A stretch of 64,000 nt of DNA from Halospina sp040196175 (GCF_040196175.1 NZ_JBEFNF010000001.1:372001-436000); one strand, 5' to 3'. Counted from the stretch's first letter, positions 1-9,193 are shown. Notes: generated by a model from the sequence alone, not told the origin. Program-made: numbers and translations.

Positions 1-251
1 CATGGCAGAGCTGGATCGACCTTTTTCCCGTTATGGCAATGCTGCTGGGCACTCTGGGGATGTTCCTGTTACGCGGTATCTCCATGCGCGTGCTTCTCGC
101 TGGCGCCGGGCTGGCCTGGATGGCTAATAATATTGCTATCGGGTCACTGGGTGCCACCCTCGCGGAGGCCATGGTCGTGGTTACCAACTTTGTGACTATT
201 CTGAGGTTGATGCGAATGCGCCGGCGTTACCCGGGCGTGGATCTCACCTGA
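1..251 (+). CDS. C-terminal part of a YgjV-like inner-membrane protein (5' end outside window)
   Basis: The open frame enters from the left edge (first complete codon at base 3) and gives 82 residues before TGA, so the gene is cut by the window boundary. The visible part has two or three hydrophobic helices and ends in a basic tail rich in Arg/Met after an NFVTILR-like segment. This resembles the C-terminus of the YgjV family of small multi-pass inner-membrane proteins of unknown function. The first Met seen, at base 33, is internal, because the frame stays open upstream of it. The stop codon abuts the stop codon of the convergent AbiTii gene with no gap (TGATCA). The family call rests on overall pattern only. 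Confidence 0.5.
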   Translation, partial: WQSWIDLFPVMAMLLGTLGMFLLRGISMRVLLAGAGLAWMANNIAIGSLGATLAEAMVVVTNFVTILRLMRMRRRYPGVDLT

Positions 252-914
252 TCAGGCATTGCCGAAAAAGCGTTCCAGAACACCGGCCTGGCGTATCCCC
301 GGGATGGGCAGGCTGGCGTGCTCAGCAATGGCACGGCGCCAGTAGTGCTCTGGGTCGTCCAGGATTGCTGCCTGCTCGCGTTCTGAGGTGCTGAATGAGT
401 TATGCTCGCCGCTGAAGCCGGCCTCAATGAGGTCCAGGGTCCAGAGGTAAATCGTCGAGCGGACCAGGCGCAGCAAGTCGGAGTAGGTCTCCCGATTGAT
501 GGTGATTGCCAGGTCGGTTGTCAGGTTGATTCGGTTCTGGAGCTCACGCATCTCGTCCGCGCCCAGGGGGTGCTGGATGTAGCTGTCCTTGCGATAGCGC
601 AGACAAGTCTTTTCCAGGCTCCGAACGCCTTCCCTCAGGTCTGTTTTCGCCTCTCTTCGATCCTGTTCTTCGCTGACCGGAGCGGGTATCCAGCCGTACT
701 GAGGCGATCGTGTCATCAGGTGGCCGGGCAGGTCCTGTCGGTAATCGGGCAGCTCCGAATCGTCACTGTAGCCGGCAAACTCGTTCTGAAGCCAACTCCC
801 CATCTTCCGGTTGCGGAGCATCAGCGACAGAGTGATCGATGCAGGCAGGATTTCCTCCAGCGGATCCTGAACGTCCCTGACACGCTGTTCCAGTGCATCA
901 ACAGGGGCTCCCAT
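252..914 (-). CDS. AbiTii-domain protein (putative abortive-infection factor)
   Basis: This is a soluble protein of 220 residues. Its N-terminal ~70 residues match the AbiTii domain pattern: a stretch like LEEILPASITLSLMLR, then WLQNEFAGY, then a short acidic loop and ELPDYR. AbiTii domains are associated with abortive-infection type phage defence, but their biochemical role is not established. The rest is mostly helical with no recognisable catalytic motif. An upstream in-frame ATG at 929 exists, but the ATG at 914 has a clear AGGAG seven bases ahead, so 914 is chosen. The gene stands alone on the minus strand between a YgjV-like gene and an oxidoreductase. No partner toxin or nuclease is visible. 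It may act by itself, or the defence role may not hold here. Confidence 0.6.
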   Translation of the reverse strand: MGAPVDALEQRVRDVQDPLEEILPASITLSLMLRNRKMGSWLQNEFAGYSDDSELPDYRQDLPGHLMTRSPQYGWIPAPVSEEQDRREAKTDLREGVRSLEKTCLRYRKDSYIQHPLGADEMRELQNRINLTTDLAITINRETYSDLLRLVRSTIYLWTLDLIEAGFSGEHNSFSTSEREQAAILDDPEHYWRRAIAEHASLPIPGIRQAGVLERFFGNA

Positions 915-937
915 GACAAGTCTCCTCATTGTCTGGC

Positions 938-970
938 AAAGCGGCTCAACAGTAAGTGTTGAGCCGCTTT
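938..970 (-). promoter_or_regulatory. Perfect 14-bp hairpin in the AbiTii leader
   Basis: AAAGCGGCTCAACA and its exact reverse complement are separated by five bases. On the minus strand the hairpin ends about twelve bases before the AGGAG of the AbiTii gene. The run after the stem is only TTT, so it is a poor intrinsic terminator for the upstream oxidoreductase gene. It may be a weak terminator, an mRNA leader structure or an operator. A TTG triplet run (about 974-986) adjoins it. Confidence 0.6.
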
Positions 971-1104
971 GCTGTTGTTGTTGTTGGTCGGCGTCCTGTG
1001 CTTACTCAACGTGATGAATGTCATATACCCAAGCTAGGCTAGGCCAGAGAGAGAATCAACTGGGTAGATGCTGATCATCGGTAACACATTGTCAGTGAGT
1101 GCCG

Positions 1105-2100
1105 TCAGCCTGTCAGGCGCTTCAGAGCGTCGGCAGCGATTTGGAAAGAGTGCTTACGGGCTTCATGATTGTGAATCTGGCCTGTCAGGATGAGTTCGTC
1201 GGCCCTCGTGCGTTCAATGAAGGCCCCCAGCCATTGCTCGATCCTTTGGGGAGAGCCGATGGCTGATTCCTTGAGCGCGCGGCGTGCAGTAGCCAGTTCC
1301 GCGGCACCGCCAAGACTGTCCGGGGCATCCACAGGTGGTTGTAGTGGCCCCGGCGTGCCCCGCCGCAGCGCGATGAACTGCTGTTCCATGGAGGTCATGA
1401 GTCGGCGGCCTTCGGCATCCGTGTCCGCCGCGAAGACGTTTGCAGCCGCCGCAACCCAGGGCTCGGACAGGTGTTGCGATGGCTGGAACTGCTCGCGATA
1501 GACTTTCAGGGCCTCGTCAAGCATATCCGGCGCGAAGTGGGAGGCGAAGGCATAGGGCAGGCCCAGTGCTGCTGCCAGCTGGGCGCCGAACAGGCTGGAA
1601 CCGAGAATCCAGACGGGAACGCTGGTGCCGGCGCCAGGCACAGCCTGAACACGTTGGCCCGGCTGCGCCGGCTCCAGGAAATGCAGCAGTTCCTGCACAT
1701 CCTGAGGAAAACGGTTGGCCGCCGGCTGGTGGTCACGACGCAGGGCCTGCAGGGTCTCCGGGTCAGTGCCCGGGGCGCGCCCCAGACCGAGGTCCACGCG
1801 CCCGGGGTAGAGGCTTTCCAGGGTTCCGAACTGTTCGGCCACCACCAGTGGCGCATGGTTGGGCAGCATCATGCCCGCGGCCCCGATACGGATGCTGCTG
1901 GTGTTGGCGGCAATCCATCCCAACGCCACCGGGGTCGCGGCGCTGGCAATGCCGGTCATATTGTGATGCTCCGCCATCCAGTACCGGTCGTAGCCCGTAG
2001 CCTCGGCGTGCTGGGCCAGATCAGCGGCGTTCATAAGGGCCTGCCTCGGTGTGCTGCCCTCATTGACGGGAGCGAGATCAAGCAGTGAGTAACGCGTCAT
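1105..2100 (-). CDS. LLM-class flavin-dependent oxidoreductase (bacterial luciferase-like, MsnO8 type)
   Basis: This 331-residue protein has a single luciferase-like TIM-barrel domain over its whole length, probably using reduced FMN or F420-like flavin on an unknown substrate. Family hallmarks seen are SLLDLAPV at the N-terminus, MAEHHN near residue 43, the GAAGMMLPNH and LYPGRVDLGLGRAPG segments, and WILGSS in the middle. The length fits the single-component MsnO8 group. An upstream in-frame start exists at 2184, but the ATG at 2100 has an AGGAG seven bases upstream and matches the usual N-terminus. It is divergent from the KefB-type antiporter, sharing a short intergenic region. The substrate cannot be told from sequence. 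Confidence 0.85.
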   Translation of the reverse strand: MTRYSLLDLAPVNEGSTPRQALMNAADLAQHAEATGYDRYWMAEHHNMTGIASAATPVALGWIAANTSSIRIGAAGMMLPNHAPLVVAEQFGTLESLYPGRVDLGLGRAPGTDPETLQALRRDHQPAANRFPQDVQELLHFLEPAQPGQRVQAVPGAGTSVPVWILGSSLFGAQLAAALGLPYAFASHFAPDMLDEALKVYREQFQPSQHLSEPWVAAAANVFAADTDAEGRRLMTSMEQQFIALRRGTPGPLQPPVDAPDSLGGAAELATARRALKESAIGSPQRIEQWLGAFIERTRADELILTGQIHNHEARKHSFQIAADALKRLTG

Positions 2101-2267
2101 GGTGGCTCCTGATGGGAATACTTGTGGGACACTAGCGATCGCGTGCTCTGGCTGGCAATACGGGGTTGCCGGCGGTCTTCGCAATGGGCTTCAGCGTCTG
2201 TAGTATGCCCCTGTTTCCAGCGTGGCCCGAGTGAGTCCCGATCGAACCGACTTAAGGAGTGCGTGCA

Positions 2268-4091
2268 TTGGATTTCCTGCTGGAAGTGACCCTTTTCCTG
2301 CTTGCGGCGGTGATCGCCGTGCCCATATTCCAGTGGCTGGGCTTTGGTGCCGTACTCGGCTACCTGGTTGCCGGTGTCATTATGGGGCCCTCGCTATTCA
2401 GCGTCATTGATGACGTTGAGAGTATGCTGCGTTTTTCCAAGATCGGGGTGATCCTGCTTCTGTTTCTGGTGGGGCTTGAGCTGGCGCCGCAACGGCTCTG
2501 GGTGATGCGCCACAATATCTTCGGCCAGGGCATGGCTGGTGTGATTCTCTGTGCCGTTCCTATGGGCGTGATCGCGTGGTCGGGGTTTGGTCTGGATTGG
2601 CAGACATCGCTGATCATCGCATTGGGCCTGGCGTTTTCCTCAACCGCCTTCGCCATGCAGGTGCTGGCTGAGCATAACGAGCTGTCCTCGCTCCATGGCC
2701 GCAGTGCCTTTGCCATGCTGCTGTTCAAGTACATTGCGCTGCTGCCGCTGTTGGCAGCTCTGCCGCTGATGGGAGAGGGTGGCACCGCGTCCATGGACCC
2801 GCTGGGAATCGGCCAGGCTATTGCCCGGACCCTGGTCGTGCTGGTTGCGGTGGTTGTGGGGGGGCACTACCTGCTGCGTCCGGTTTTCCGCACCGTTGCA
2901 CGCATCGGGGCGCGCGAGACATTCACTGCCACGGCGCTACTGGTGGTTCTGGGCGTTTCCCAGATCCTGAAGATGGCTGGCATGCCCATGGAGCTTGGCG
3001 CCTTCCTTGCCGGGGTTCTCCTGGCGGATTCCGAATACCGGCATGAAATCCATCTTTCCATTGAGCCATTCAAAGGGCTGCTGATGGGGCTGTTTTTCAT
3101 GTCCGTTGGCATGTCCGCTGACCTGCACATGCTGGCGGATATGCCGGGGCTGGTTTTCGGTGTCACCGGCGGTGTGCTGCTGTTCAAGATCACCATTCTC
3201 TATGCGGTAGGGCGTATCGGTGGACTGGATGACAAAGGCAGCCGGGCACTGGCTGCCCTCATGCCCCAGGGTGGCGAGCTGGCATTCGTATTGTTCTCCA
3301 TGGCGATGACCTACGGCGTGATGAGCGAAGCGGTAACGGATGTGCTGTTTGCGGTCGTCATCCTGACCATGGCCGCCACCCCCTTCACCTTTCTGTTCAA
3401 CCGTCGGATTCTGGATCCAATGCTGGCCACCTCGGAGATCGATGATCGGCCCTACGATGCGGTGGGAGAGGATGACGAAAAGCCCAATGTACTGATTTGT
3501 GGTTTCGGGGGCTTTGGTCAGATGGTGGGGCGGCTGCTGCACAGCGCCGAGATCCCGTTCTCCGCCCTGGACGCCAACCCACTCCAGGTGGATTTCATCC
3601 GCCGTTACGGTCACCGTATCTACTATGGCGACCCGGCCCGCGTGGACCTTCTGACCAATGCCGGGGCCCGGGATGCGGCGGCCATTATCGTAGCGGTGGA
3701 AAACGCGGAGTACTCCATGCGTATTGTGGATCACGTACGACGCAACTTCCCGACCGTGCCGGTCTATGCGCGGGCCCGTAACCGCCAGCACGCCTGGCGG
3801 CTGATGGATCTGGGGTGCCGGGTGATCACCCGTGAAACTCTGTCTGGCAGTATGGACATGGGGGAGCAGCTGCTGCAGATCTTCGGCTGGGATGAAGCTG
3901 AAGCGAAGGAAGCGGTTCAGGTATTCCGGGATCACGATGAGCAGGAGCTGCGCAAGTACTACGCCATCCATCAGGAGGCGGGCAGCCGCAATCCGAGTGA
4001 CCAGGAGATCATCGACGAGCTGGAAGGCCTGTTCCAGTCAGACGAAGCGGAATCCATCGATCCCGACAGTCTTCCGCAATCAGGCAGCTGA
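2268..4091 (+). CDS. KefB/KefC-type monovalent cation:proton antiporter (CPA2) with RCK domain
   Basis: This protein of about 607 residues has roughly a dozen membrane helices (residues ~1-385) of the Na+/H+ exchanger CPA2 fold, followed by a cytoplasmic RCK/TrkA-N domain. The RCK domain starts near residue 405 and has a nucleotide-binding GFGGFGQ glycine motif. The C-terminus is acidic. The protein probably exports K+ in exchange for H+, gated by nucleotide as in Kef systems. No KefF/KefG-type ancillary oxidoreductase lies next to it, although the divergent flavin oxidoreductase is intriguing. AAGGAG lies eight bases before a TTG at 2268, which gives the family N-terminus; a GTG at 2259 lies inside that Shine-Dalgarno and is less likely. 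Confidence 0.85.
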   Translation: MDFLLEVTLFLLAAVIAVPIFQWLGFGAVLGYLVAGVIMGPSLFSVIDDVESMLRFSKIGVILLLFLVGLELAPQRLWVMRHNIFGQGMAGVILCAVPMGVIAWSGFGLDWQTSLIIALGLAFSSTAFAMQVLAEHNELSSLHGRSAFAMLLFKYIALLPLLAALPLMGEGGTASMDPLGIGQAIARTLVVLVAVVVGGHYLLRPVFRTVARIGARETFTATALLVVLGVSQILKMAGMPMELGAFLAGVLLADSEYRHEIHLSIEPFKGLLMGLFFMSVGMSADLHMLADMPGLVFGVTGGVLLFKITILYAVGRIGGLDDKGSRALAALMPQGGELAFVLFSMAMTYGVMSEAVTDVLFAVVILTMAATPFTFLFNRRILDPMLATSEIDDRPYDAVGEDDEKPNVLICGFGGFGQMVGRLLHSAEIPFSALDANPLQVDFIRRYGHRIYYGDPARVDLLTNAGARDAAAIIVAVENAEYSMRIVDHVRRNFPTVPVYARARNRQHAWRLMDLGCRVITRETLSGSMDMGEQLLQIFGWDEAEAKEAVQVFRDHDEQELRKYYAIHQEAGSRNPSDQEIIDELEGLFQSDEAESIDPDSLPQSGS

Positions 4092-4170
4092 TTACGTTGC
4101 AGCGCCTCTTGATTCCGGGGGCGGACTTGTTAGGTTTACCTGAAAACAATCACAACAAAACGAGGTAACT

Positions 4171-5829
4171 ATGGCTCAGGACGCGGATGTCATTGTGGTC
4201 GGCGCCGGCCTTGCGGGGCTGGTGGCGGCAACGGAACTGGCCGACGCGGGTCGGCGGGTTCTGATCGTGGAACAGGAATCCGAGCAGAATCTTGGGGGGC
4301 AGGCGTATTGGTCGCTGGGCGGCCTGCTTTTCATCGACTCCCCGGAACAGCGGCGTATGGGCATCAAGGATTCGCCCGAGCTTGCCTGGCAGGACTGGCT
4401 GGGGAGCGCCGGGTTTGATCGGAATGAAGACTACTGGCCGCGCCGGGTGGCCGAGGCCTATGTCAACTTCGCGGCAGGTGAGAAGCGTGCCTGGCTGCGG
4501 GAGATGGGGCATCGGATTTTTCCGGTTCTGGGCTGGGCTGAGCGCGGTGGCTACGACGCCTGCGGCCATGGGAACTCTGTGCCACGCTTCCATATCACCT
4601 GGGGGACGGGTCCTGGTATTGTCGAACCGTTTGAGCGCCGCGCTAGCGAAGCCGAGGCCAGAGGACTGATCCGCTTCTGTTGGCGTCACAGGGTTGATGA
4701 TTTGCTGACCACGGGCGCCCACGTGGATGGTGTGCGCGGCAAGGTGCTGGCCGGTGACAGGGCCGAGCGGGGCGTTGAGACCAGCCGCGAGGAGACGGGG
4801 GATTTCGAGTTCCGAGCACAGGCTGTAATCGTGGCCTCGGGTGGTATTGGTGGTAACCATGAACTGGTGCGCCGCAACTGGCCGGAACGCCTTGGCAGGC
4901 CGCCGCAGCGCATGGTCAGTGGCGTGCCCGCGCATGTGGACGGGCGCATGATCGGCATTACCGAGGGAGCCGGAGCGAGCGTGATCAATCCGGACCGGAT
5001 GTGGCACTACGTGGAGGGCATCCAGAACTGGAATTCCATCTGGCCCAATCACGGTATCCGTATCCTGCCGGGCCCATCTTCTCTATGGTTCGACGCCACG
5101 GGGCGCCGTTTCCCGGCGCCGCTTTATCCGGGTTCCGACACGCTCGGACAGCTGGAATACATCCAGTCCACGGGTTATGACTACAGCTGGTTTGTCCTCG
5201 ACCAAAGCATCATCAAGCGGGAGTTCGCTCTATCCGGTTCGGAGCAGAATCCGGACATTACCGGCAAGAGTTGGGCGCAGACACTGAAGCGCCCCTTTGG
5301 CAGGAAAGGCACCGGTCCTGTTGAGGCCTTCAAGGAAAACGGGTTGGATTTTGTGGTTCGGGACAACATTGAGGATCTGGTTCAGGGTATGAACGAGCTC
5401 AGTGGTGACTACCTTCTGGACCCAGCGGATATTCGACGCCAGATTGAAGCCCGTGATCAACAACTGGAAAACGCCTTTGCCAAGGACTTTCAGGTCATGG
5501 CCATGCATAACGCCCGGCAGTTCAAGGGCGATAAAATGGTGCGCACGGCCAAACCCCATCGGATACTGGATCCGGCCCATGGGCCATTGATCGCGGTGCG
5601 GCTCAATATTCTTACGCGCAAGACCCTGGGCGGGCTGGAGACGGACCTGGATGCCCAGGTACTGAACGAGCAGGGTGAATGCATCCCCGGGCTTTACGCC
5701 GTAGGAGAGGCGGCCGGTTTCGGTGGCGGGGGCATGCACGGTTACCGTGCGTTGGAGGGCACTTTCCTGGGCGGCTGTCTGTTTTCCGGCCGCAATGCCG
5801 GCCGGGCCGCAGCGAAAGCCCTTATCTGA
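4171..5829 (+). CDS. FAD-binding dehydrogenase (fumarate reductase / ketosteroid dehydrogenase-like flavoprotein)
   Basis: This 552-residue flavoprotein has an N-terminal Rossmann motif GAGLAG at residues 11-16 and a Glu ending the second strand. A central substrate-binding region precedes a C-terminal FAD-binding segment of the form GLYAVGEAAGFGGGGMHGY. This layout is that of the FAD_binding_2 superfamily (fumarate reductase flavoprotein, KsdD-like). The subgroup is usually annotated simply as FAD-binding dehydrogenase, and its substrate is unknown. An ACGAGGT Shine-Dalgarno precedes the ATG. It follows the antiporter by 79 bases and probably forms its own short unit. Its last eight bases overlap the convergent small gene that ends at 5822. 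Confidence 0.85.
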   Translation: MAQDADVIVVGAGLAGLVAATELADAGRRVLIVEQESEQNLGGQAYWSLGGLLFIDSPEQRRMGIKDSPELAWQDWLGSAGFDRNEDYWPRRVAEAYVNFAAGEKRAWLREMGHRIFPVLGWAERGGYDACGHGNSVPRFHITWGTGPGIVEPFERRASEAEARGLIRFCWRHRVDDLLTTGAHVDGVRGKVLAGDRAERGVETSREETGDFEFRAQAVIVASGGIGGNHELVRRNWPERLGRPPQRMVSGVPAHVDGRMIGITEGAGASVINPDRMWHYVEGIQNWNSIWPNHGIRILPGPSSLWFDATGRRFPAPLYPGSDTLGQLEYIQSTGYDYSWFVLDQSIIKREFALSGSEQNPDITGKSWAQTLKRPFGRKGTGPVEAFKENGLDFVVRDNIEDLVQGMNELSGDYLLDPADIRRQIEARDQQLENAFAKDFQVMAMHNARQFKGDKMVRTAKPHRILDPAHGPLIAVRLNILTRKTLGGLETDLDAQVLNEQGECIPGLYAVGEAAGFGGGGMHGYRALEGTFLGGCLFSGRNAGRAAAKALI

Positions 5830-6022
5830 CCGGCAGGTTGCGGCATAGGCCGCACTCCCCTTCAGCTTGCTCCTCGACCGCGCCACCGCTCTCAATGTAG
5901 CGCAGACGGTGGCGGGCCCGCCCTCTGTTGGCACTCACCTGGTAACGTCTTGGTTCGTGGCGTTGCTCCGGATCATCCTGTTGAACGACCGGGGCGTCTG
6001 TCTGTTCAGGGTCAGTCATCAT
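5822..6022 (-). CDS. Small hypothetical protein (66 residues)
   Basis: This short, charged, Arg/Glu/Gln-rich reading frame ends in a pair of Cys residues (GECGLCRNLPVR). I do not recognise the family. Its ATG ATG lies inside the last codons of the decayed permease frame (CATGATGACTGA), as in a translationally coupled operon, which is the main reason for listing it. There is no independent Shine-Dalgarno. It overlaps the convergent flavoprotein gene by eight bases at its 3' end. It may itself be a remnant now that its upstream partner is broken. Confidence 0.35.
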   Translation of the reverse strand: MMTDPEQTDAPVVQQDDPEQRHEPRRYQVSANRGRARHRLRYIESGGAVEEQAEGECGLCRNLPVR

Positions 6023-6492
6023 GAGTTTTCATTATAAGGGTGGGCCGGAGTAAGGGCACCGACAGGATCACGAGAAGCGTTAGAGCGCTCCATTCCAGCC
6101 ATGCAGGCACCCAGTCCTGAACTTCCTGGACCGACCCCTGGATGTCCAGCCCAAATTCGGTAATAACGGCGTCGGTGACCAGTCCGGCGGCGACTGTGCT
6201 TAAGTGCCCATTTCGGGCTGGAAAATGCTGAGCGTGGCCAGACTGGTCCCCGGCCCGCGCCGCTGCGGTGGCGCGCCAGTGCCGTTGGGATAGCACCACA
6301 GGAGCACATCGGCAGGGGGACGCCCAGCACAGCGCCGCGCAGGATGGGCTGCAGGCCCTCACCACTGAGCCATTGCCGGATGCGAACCCTGGGCACCAGG
6401 CGGCGGACCAGACCTGCTACCATCAGGCTGAACAGGAGCCAGGGCGCTGCTAGCAGGGCCATCTCAATGATAGCGAGGATGAGTTCTTTCAT
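6012..6492 (-). pseudogene. Decayed SO_0444-family Cu/Zn permease
   Basis: The first ~75 codons read like the start of the SO_0444 metal permease family: one hydrophobic N-terminal helix, a basic loop, then LGVPLPMCSCGAIPTAL with the characteristic CSCG. After HRSGAGRG the frame breaks. Two other frames carry the continuation in pieces, a stretch like TSLATLSIFQPEMGT followed by a stop, then AGLVTDAVITEFGL and a last hydrophobic helix ending at 6012. Intact members are roughly 300-400 residues, so several central helices are missing. I read this as a frameshifted, internally deleted remnant. Sequencing error could explain one shift but not the missing helices. Confidence 0.7.
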
Positions 6493-6641
6493 AAGGACAG
6501 TATAGGTTTACAGATGCTGTTATGGTGTAGCGGCTTTTGTAAATTGAGGCGGGAACCCCTTTCTGGTAGCCTGTCATCCCATCTTGAGGCGACGCCTCCC
6601 TCCTCCTCAAAACTGGCAATCGGGCAGAACACGGGATTCGC

Positions 6642-8270
6642 ATGACGCGCTATATATTTGTCACCGGCGGGGTTGTGTCCTCGCTCGGCAAGGGCATTGC
6701 ATCAGCATCACTGGCCGCCATTCTGGAGGCCCGTGGCCTCCGGGTTACCATCCTCAAGCTCGATCCCTATATCAATGTGGATCCCGGCACCATGAGCCCG
6801 TTCCAACACGGTGAGGTCTTCGTCACCGGAGACGGCGCCGAGACGGATCTGGATCTGGGGCATTACGAGCGGTTCATCCGGACCACCATGAGCAAGCGCA
6901 ATAACTTCACCAGTGGCCGGGTTTACGAGGAAGTCATCCGCAAGGAGCGCCGCGGGGACTATCTGGGTGGTACCGTTCAGGTTATTCCGCACATCACCGA
7001 TGAAATCAAGCGCCGCATTGTGGAAGGTGCTGGTGACGTTGATGTGGCGTTGGTGGAAGTTGGTGGCACCGTGGGTGATATCGAGTCCCAGCCGTTCCTG
7101 GAGGCCACGCGCCAGCTGCGTGTTGAAGTGGGCTCCCAGCGTGCGCTTTTCATGCATCTGACGCTTGTGCCTTACATCTCGACCGCGGGTGAGGTGAAGA
7201 CCAAACCGACCCAGCATTCCGTGAAAGAGATGCGTTCCATTGGGCTTCAGCCGGACATCCTGCTGTGCCGCTCTGAGCATGATGTAGATGCCAGCTCACG
7301 GCGCAAGATTGCGCTTTTTACCAATGTGGAAGAGCGCGCGGTTATCCCGCTGTGTGATGCGCCCAGCATCTATCGGGTACCGCGCATGCTCCATGAAATG
7401 GCGTTGGATCAGCTGATTGTTGAGCGCTTCAGCCTGGATGCGGGGCCGGCAGACCTATCCGAATGGGACCGGGTTTTCGAGTGGGAACAGAACCCTGATA
7501 AGACCGTGACCATTGCCATGGTCGGTAAGTACATGGAACTTCTGGATGCCTACAAGTCCCTGATCGAAGCGCTGGATCACGCCGGTTTGCACACACGCAC
7601 CGACGTGAAGATGAAATACGTCGACTCTGAGGATCTGGAGCGTGATGGCGTGGGCGCACTGCAGGACGTTGATGGCATCGTCGTGCCTGGTGGCTTCGGC
7701 GAGCGTGGCGTGGAAGGCAAGATCAGCGCTGTGCGCTATGCTCGTGAGAGTAGCGTTCCCTATCTGGGGATCTGTCTGGGTATGCAGGCCGCAGTGATCG
7801 AGTACGCCCGCAACATTGCCGGTTTGTCCGGCGCCCACAGCACCGAGTTCCGCAAGGATTCTCCATACCCGGTGGTTGGCCTGATCACTGAGTGGGTGGA
7901 TGAGAATGGCGAACTTGAGACCCGTGGTGAGGACTCGGATCTGGGTGGCACCATGCGATTGGGCGCTCAGGACTGTCGTCTTGAGTCTGGAACCACCTCG
8001 CATCAGTGTTACGGTAAGGATGTCATAAGCGAGCGGCACCGGCATCGGTATGAGGTGAATAACCTGTTGCTGCCCAAATTGGAGGCATCCGGCCTGCGAG
8101 TGGCGGGACGCTCCGGTGATAACAGTCTGGTGGAGATCGTTGAAGCCCCGGAACATCCCTGGTTTGTGGCCTGCCAGTTCCATCCGGAATTCACCTCCAC
8201 GCCGCGCGACGGCCATCCGCTGTTCAAGGGCTTCGTAGAGGCGGCGCTGGCTCGCAGGGGCGAATACTGA
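6642..8270 (+). CDS. pyrG: CTP synthase
   Basis: This enzyme makes CTP from UTP, ATP and glutamine, the last step of pyrimidine nucleotide synthesis. It has 542 residues, the normal length. The N-terminal synthetase domain begins MTRYIFVTGGVVSSLGKGI with its P-loop and contains the DPYINVDPGTMSP segment. The C-terminal class I glutamine amidotransferase domain has the nucleophile Cys378 in YLGICLGMQ and the His/Glu pair in FHPEFTS. It opens a block running through kdsA, eno and ftsB, an order seen in many gammaproteobacteria. The Shine-Dalgarno is weak (GGGATTC). Confidence 0.98.
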   Translation: MTRYIFVTGGVVSSLGKGIASASLAAILEARGLRVTILKLDPYINVDPGTMSPFQHGEVFVTGDGAETDLDLGHYERFIRTTMSKRNNFTSGRVYEEVIRKERRGDYLGGTVQVIPHITDEIKRRIVEGAGDVDVALVEVGGTVGDIESQPFLEATRQLRVEVGSQRALFMHLTLVPYISTAGEVKTKPTQHSVKEMRSIGLQPDILLCRSEHDVDASSRRKIALFTNVEERAVIPLCDAPSIYRVPRMLHEMALDQLIVERFSLDAGPADLSEWDRVFEWEQNPDKTVTIAMVGKYMELLDAYKSLIEALDHAGLHTRTDVKMKYVDSEDLERDGVGALQDVDGIVVPGGFGERGVEGKISAVRYARESSVPYLGICLGMQAAVIEYARNIAGLSGAHSTEFRKDSPYPVVGLITEWVDENGELETRGEDSDLGGTMRLGAQDCRLESGTTSHQCYGKDVISERHRHRYEVNNLLLPKLEASGLRVAGRSGDNSLVEIVEAPEHPWFVACQFHPEFTSTPRDGHPLFKGFVEAALARRGEY

Positions 8271-8294
8271 ATCCGACCGCCGAGGGCGTTCATT

Positions 8295-9140
8295 ATGGCG
8301 CAGAGCACTATCAACATCGCTGACCTCCGCATTGCCAACGACCGCCCTTTTACCCTGTTCGGCGGCATGAATGTGCTGGAATCCCGGGAGCTGGCCCTGG
8401 AAGTGGCGGACGCCTACAGCCAGGTCACTGCCAGGCTTGGCATCCCGTACGTGTTCAAGGCCTCCTTCGATAAGGCCAACCGCTCGTCCATGCACTCATT
8501 CCGTGGCCCGGGACTGGACAAAGGACTGGCGGTCCTCGATGAGATCCGCAATCGTTATGGCGTCCCTATCCTGACCGACATCCACGAACCGCACCAAGCC
8601 CAACCGGCTGCCAACGTCTGTGACGTGATCCAGCTGCCCGCGTTCCTGTCACGCCAGACGGACCTGGTGGTAGCCATGGCCCGTACCGGCGCCGTTATCA
8701 ACGTCAAGAAAGGCCAGTTCCTGGCGCCTCATGAAATGAGCCACATCATCAACAAGTGTGGCGAGGCTGGCAATGACCGGGTCATCCTCTGCGAACGCGG
8801 TACTAGCTTTGGTCATAACAATCTGGTGGTGGACATGCTCGGTTTCGGCACCATGAAAAAGCTCGGTGTGCCGGTGTTCTTCGATGTCACCCACGCCCTG
8901 CAGATGCCAGGCGGCCGCGCCGACTCGGCTGGCGGTCGCCGCGCGCAGGTCACTGAACTGGCCCGCGCCGGACTGTCACAGGGCCTGGCCGGCCTTTTCC
9001 TCGAAGCGCACCCGAACCCGGACCAGGCCAAATGCGACGGGCCCTGTGCTCTGCGGCTGGAACAGCTCGAGCCGTTCCTTGCTCAACTCAAACAACTGGA
9101 TGACCTCGTAAAGGGGTTTGAGCCTCTGGATACGGTGTAA
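8295..9140 (+). CDS. kdsA: 3-deoxy-8-phosphooctulonate (KDO-8-P) synthase
   Basis: This enzyme condenses phosphoenolpyruvate with arabinose 5-phosphate to give KDO 8-phosphate for the lipopolysaccharide core. It is 281 residues long, typical for the family. Motifs include FGGMNVLESRE near the N-terminus, FKASFDKANRSS, LTDIHEPHQA, QLPAFLSRQTDL and the C-terminal FLEAHPNPDQAKCDGP. It lies 24 bases after pyrG and 53 before eno, so is probably co-transcribed. Its product feeds outer-membrane assembly, marking a diderm Gram-negative host. Confidence 0.98.
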   Translation: MAQSTINIADLRIANDRPFTLFGGMNVLESRELALEVADAYSQVTARLGIPYVFKASFDKANRSSMHSFRGPGLDKGLAVLDEIRNRYGVPILTDIHEPHQAQPAANVCDVIQLPAFLSRQTDLVVAMARTGAVINVKKGQFLAPHEMSHIINKCGEAGNDRVILCERGTSFGHNNLVVDMLGFGTMKKLGVPVFFDVTHALQMPGGRADSAGGRRAQVTELARAGLSQGLAGLFLEAHPNPDQAKCDGPCALRLEQLEPFLAQLKQLDDLVKGFEPLDTV

Positions 9141-9193
9141 CGATTCCATTTCCTGAATCACTGATCGATTCAAAGATAAGAGAGGTTGAACGG

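Noticed and set aside
971..988. TTG triplet run as a phase-variable microsatellite
   Set aside because: Only about four units are present, outside any coding frame, so there is no basis for phase variation.
2937..3971. A 344-codon open frame opposite the KefB-type antiporter
   Set aside because: It is antisense to a clear transporter/RCK gene, with composition typical of reversed coding sequence.
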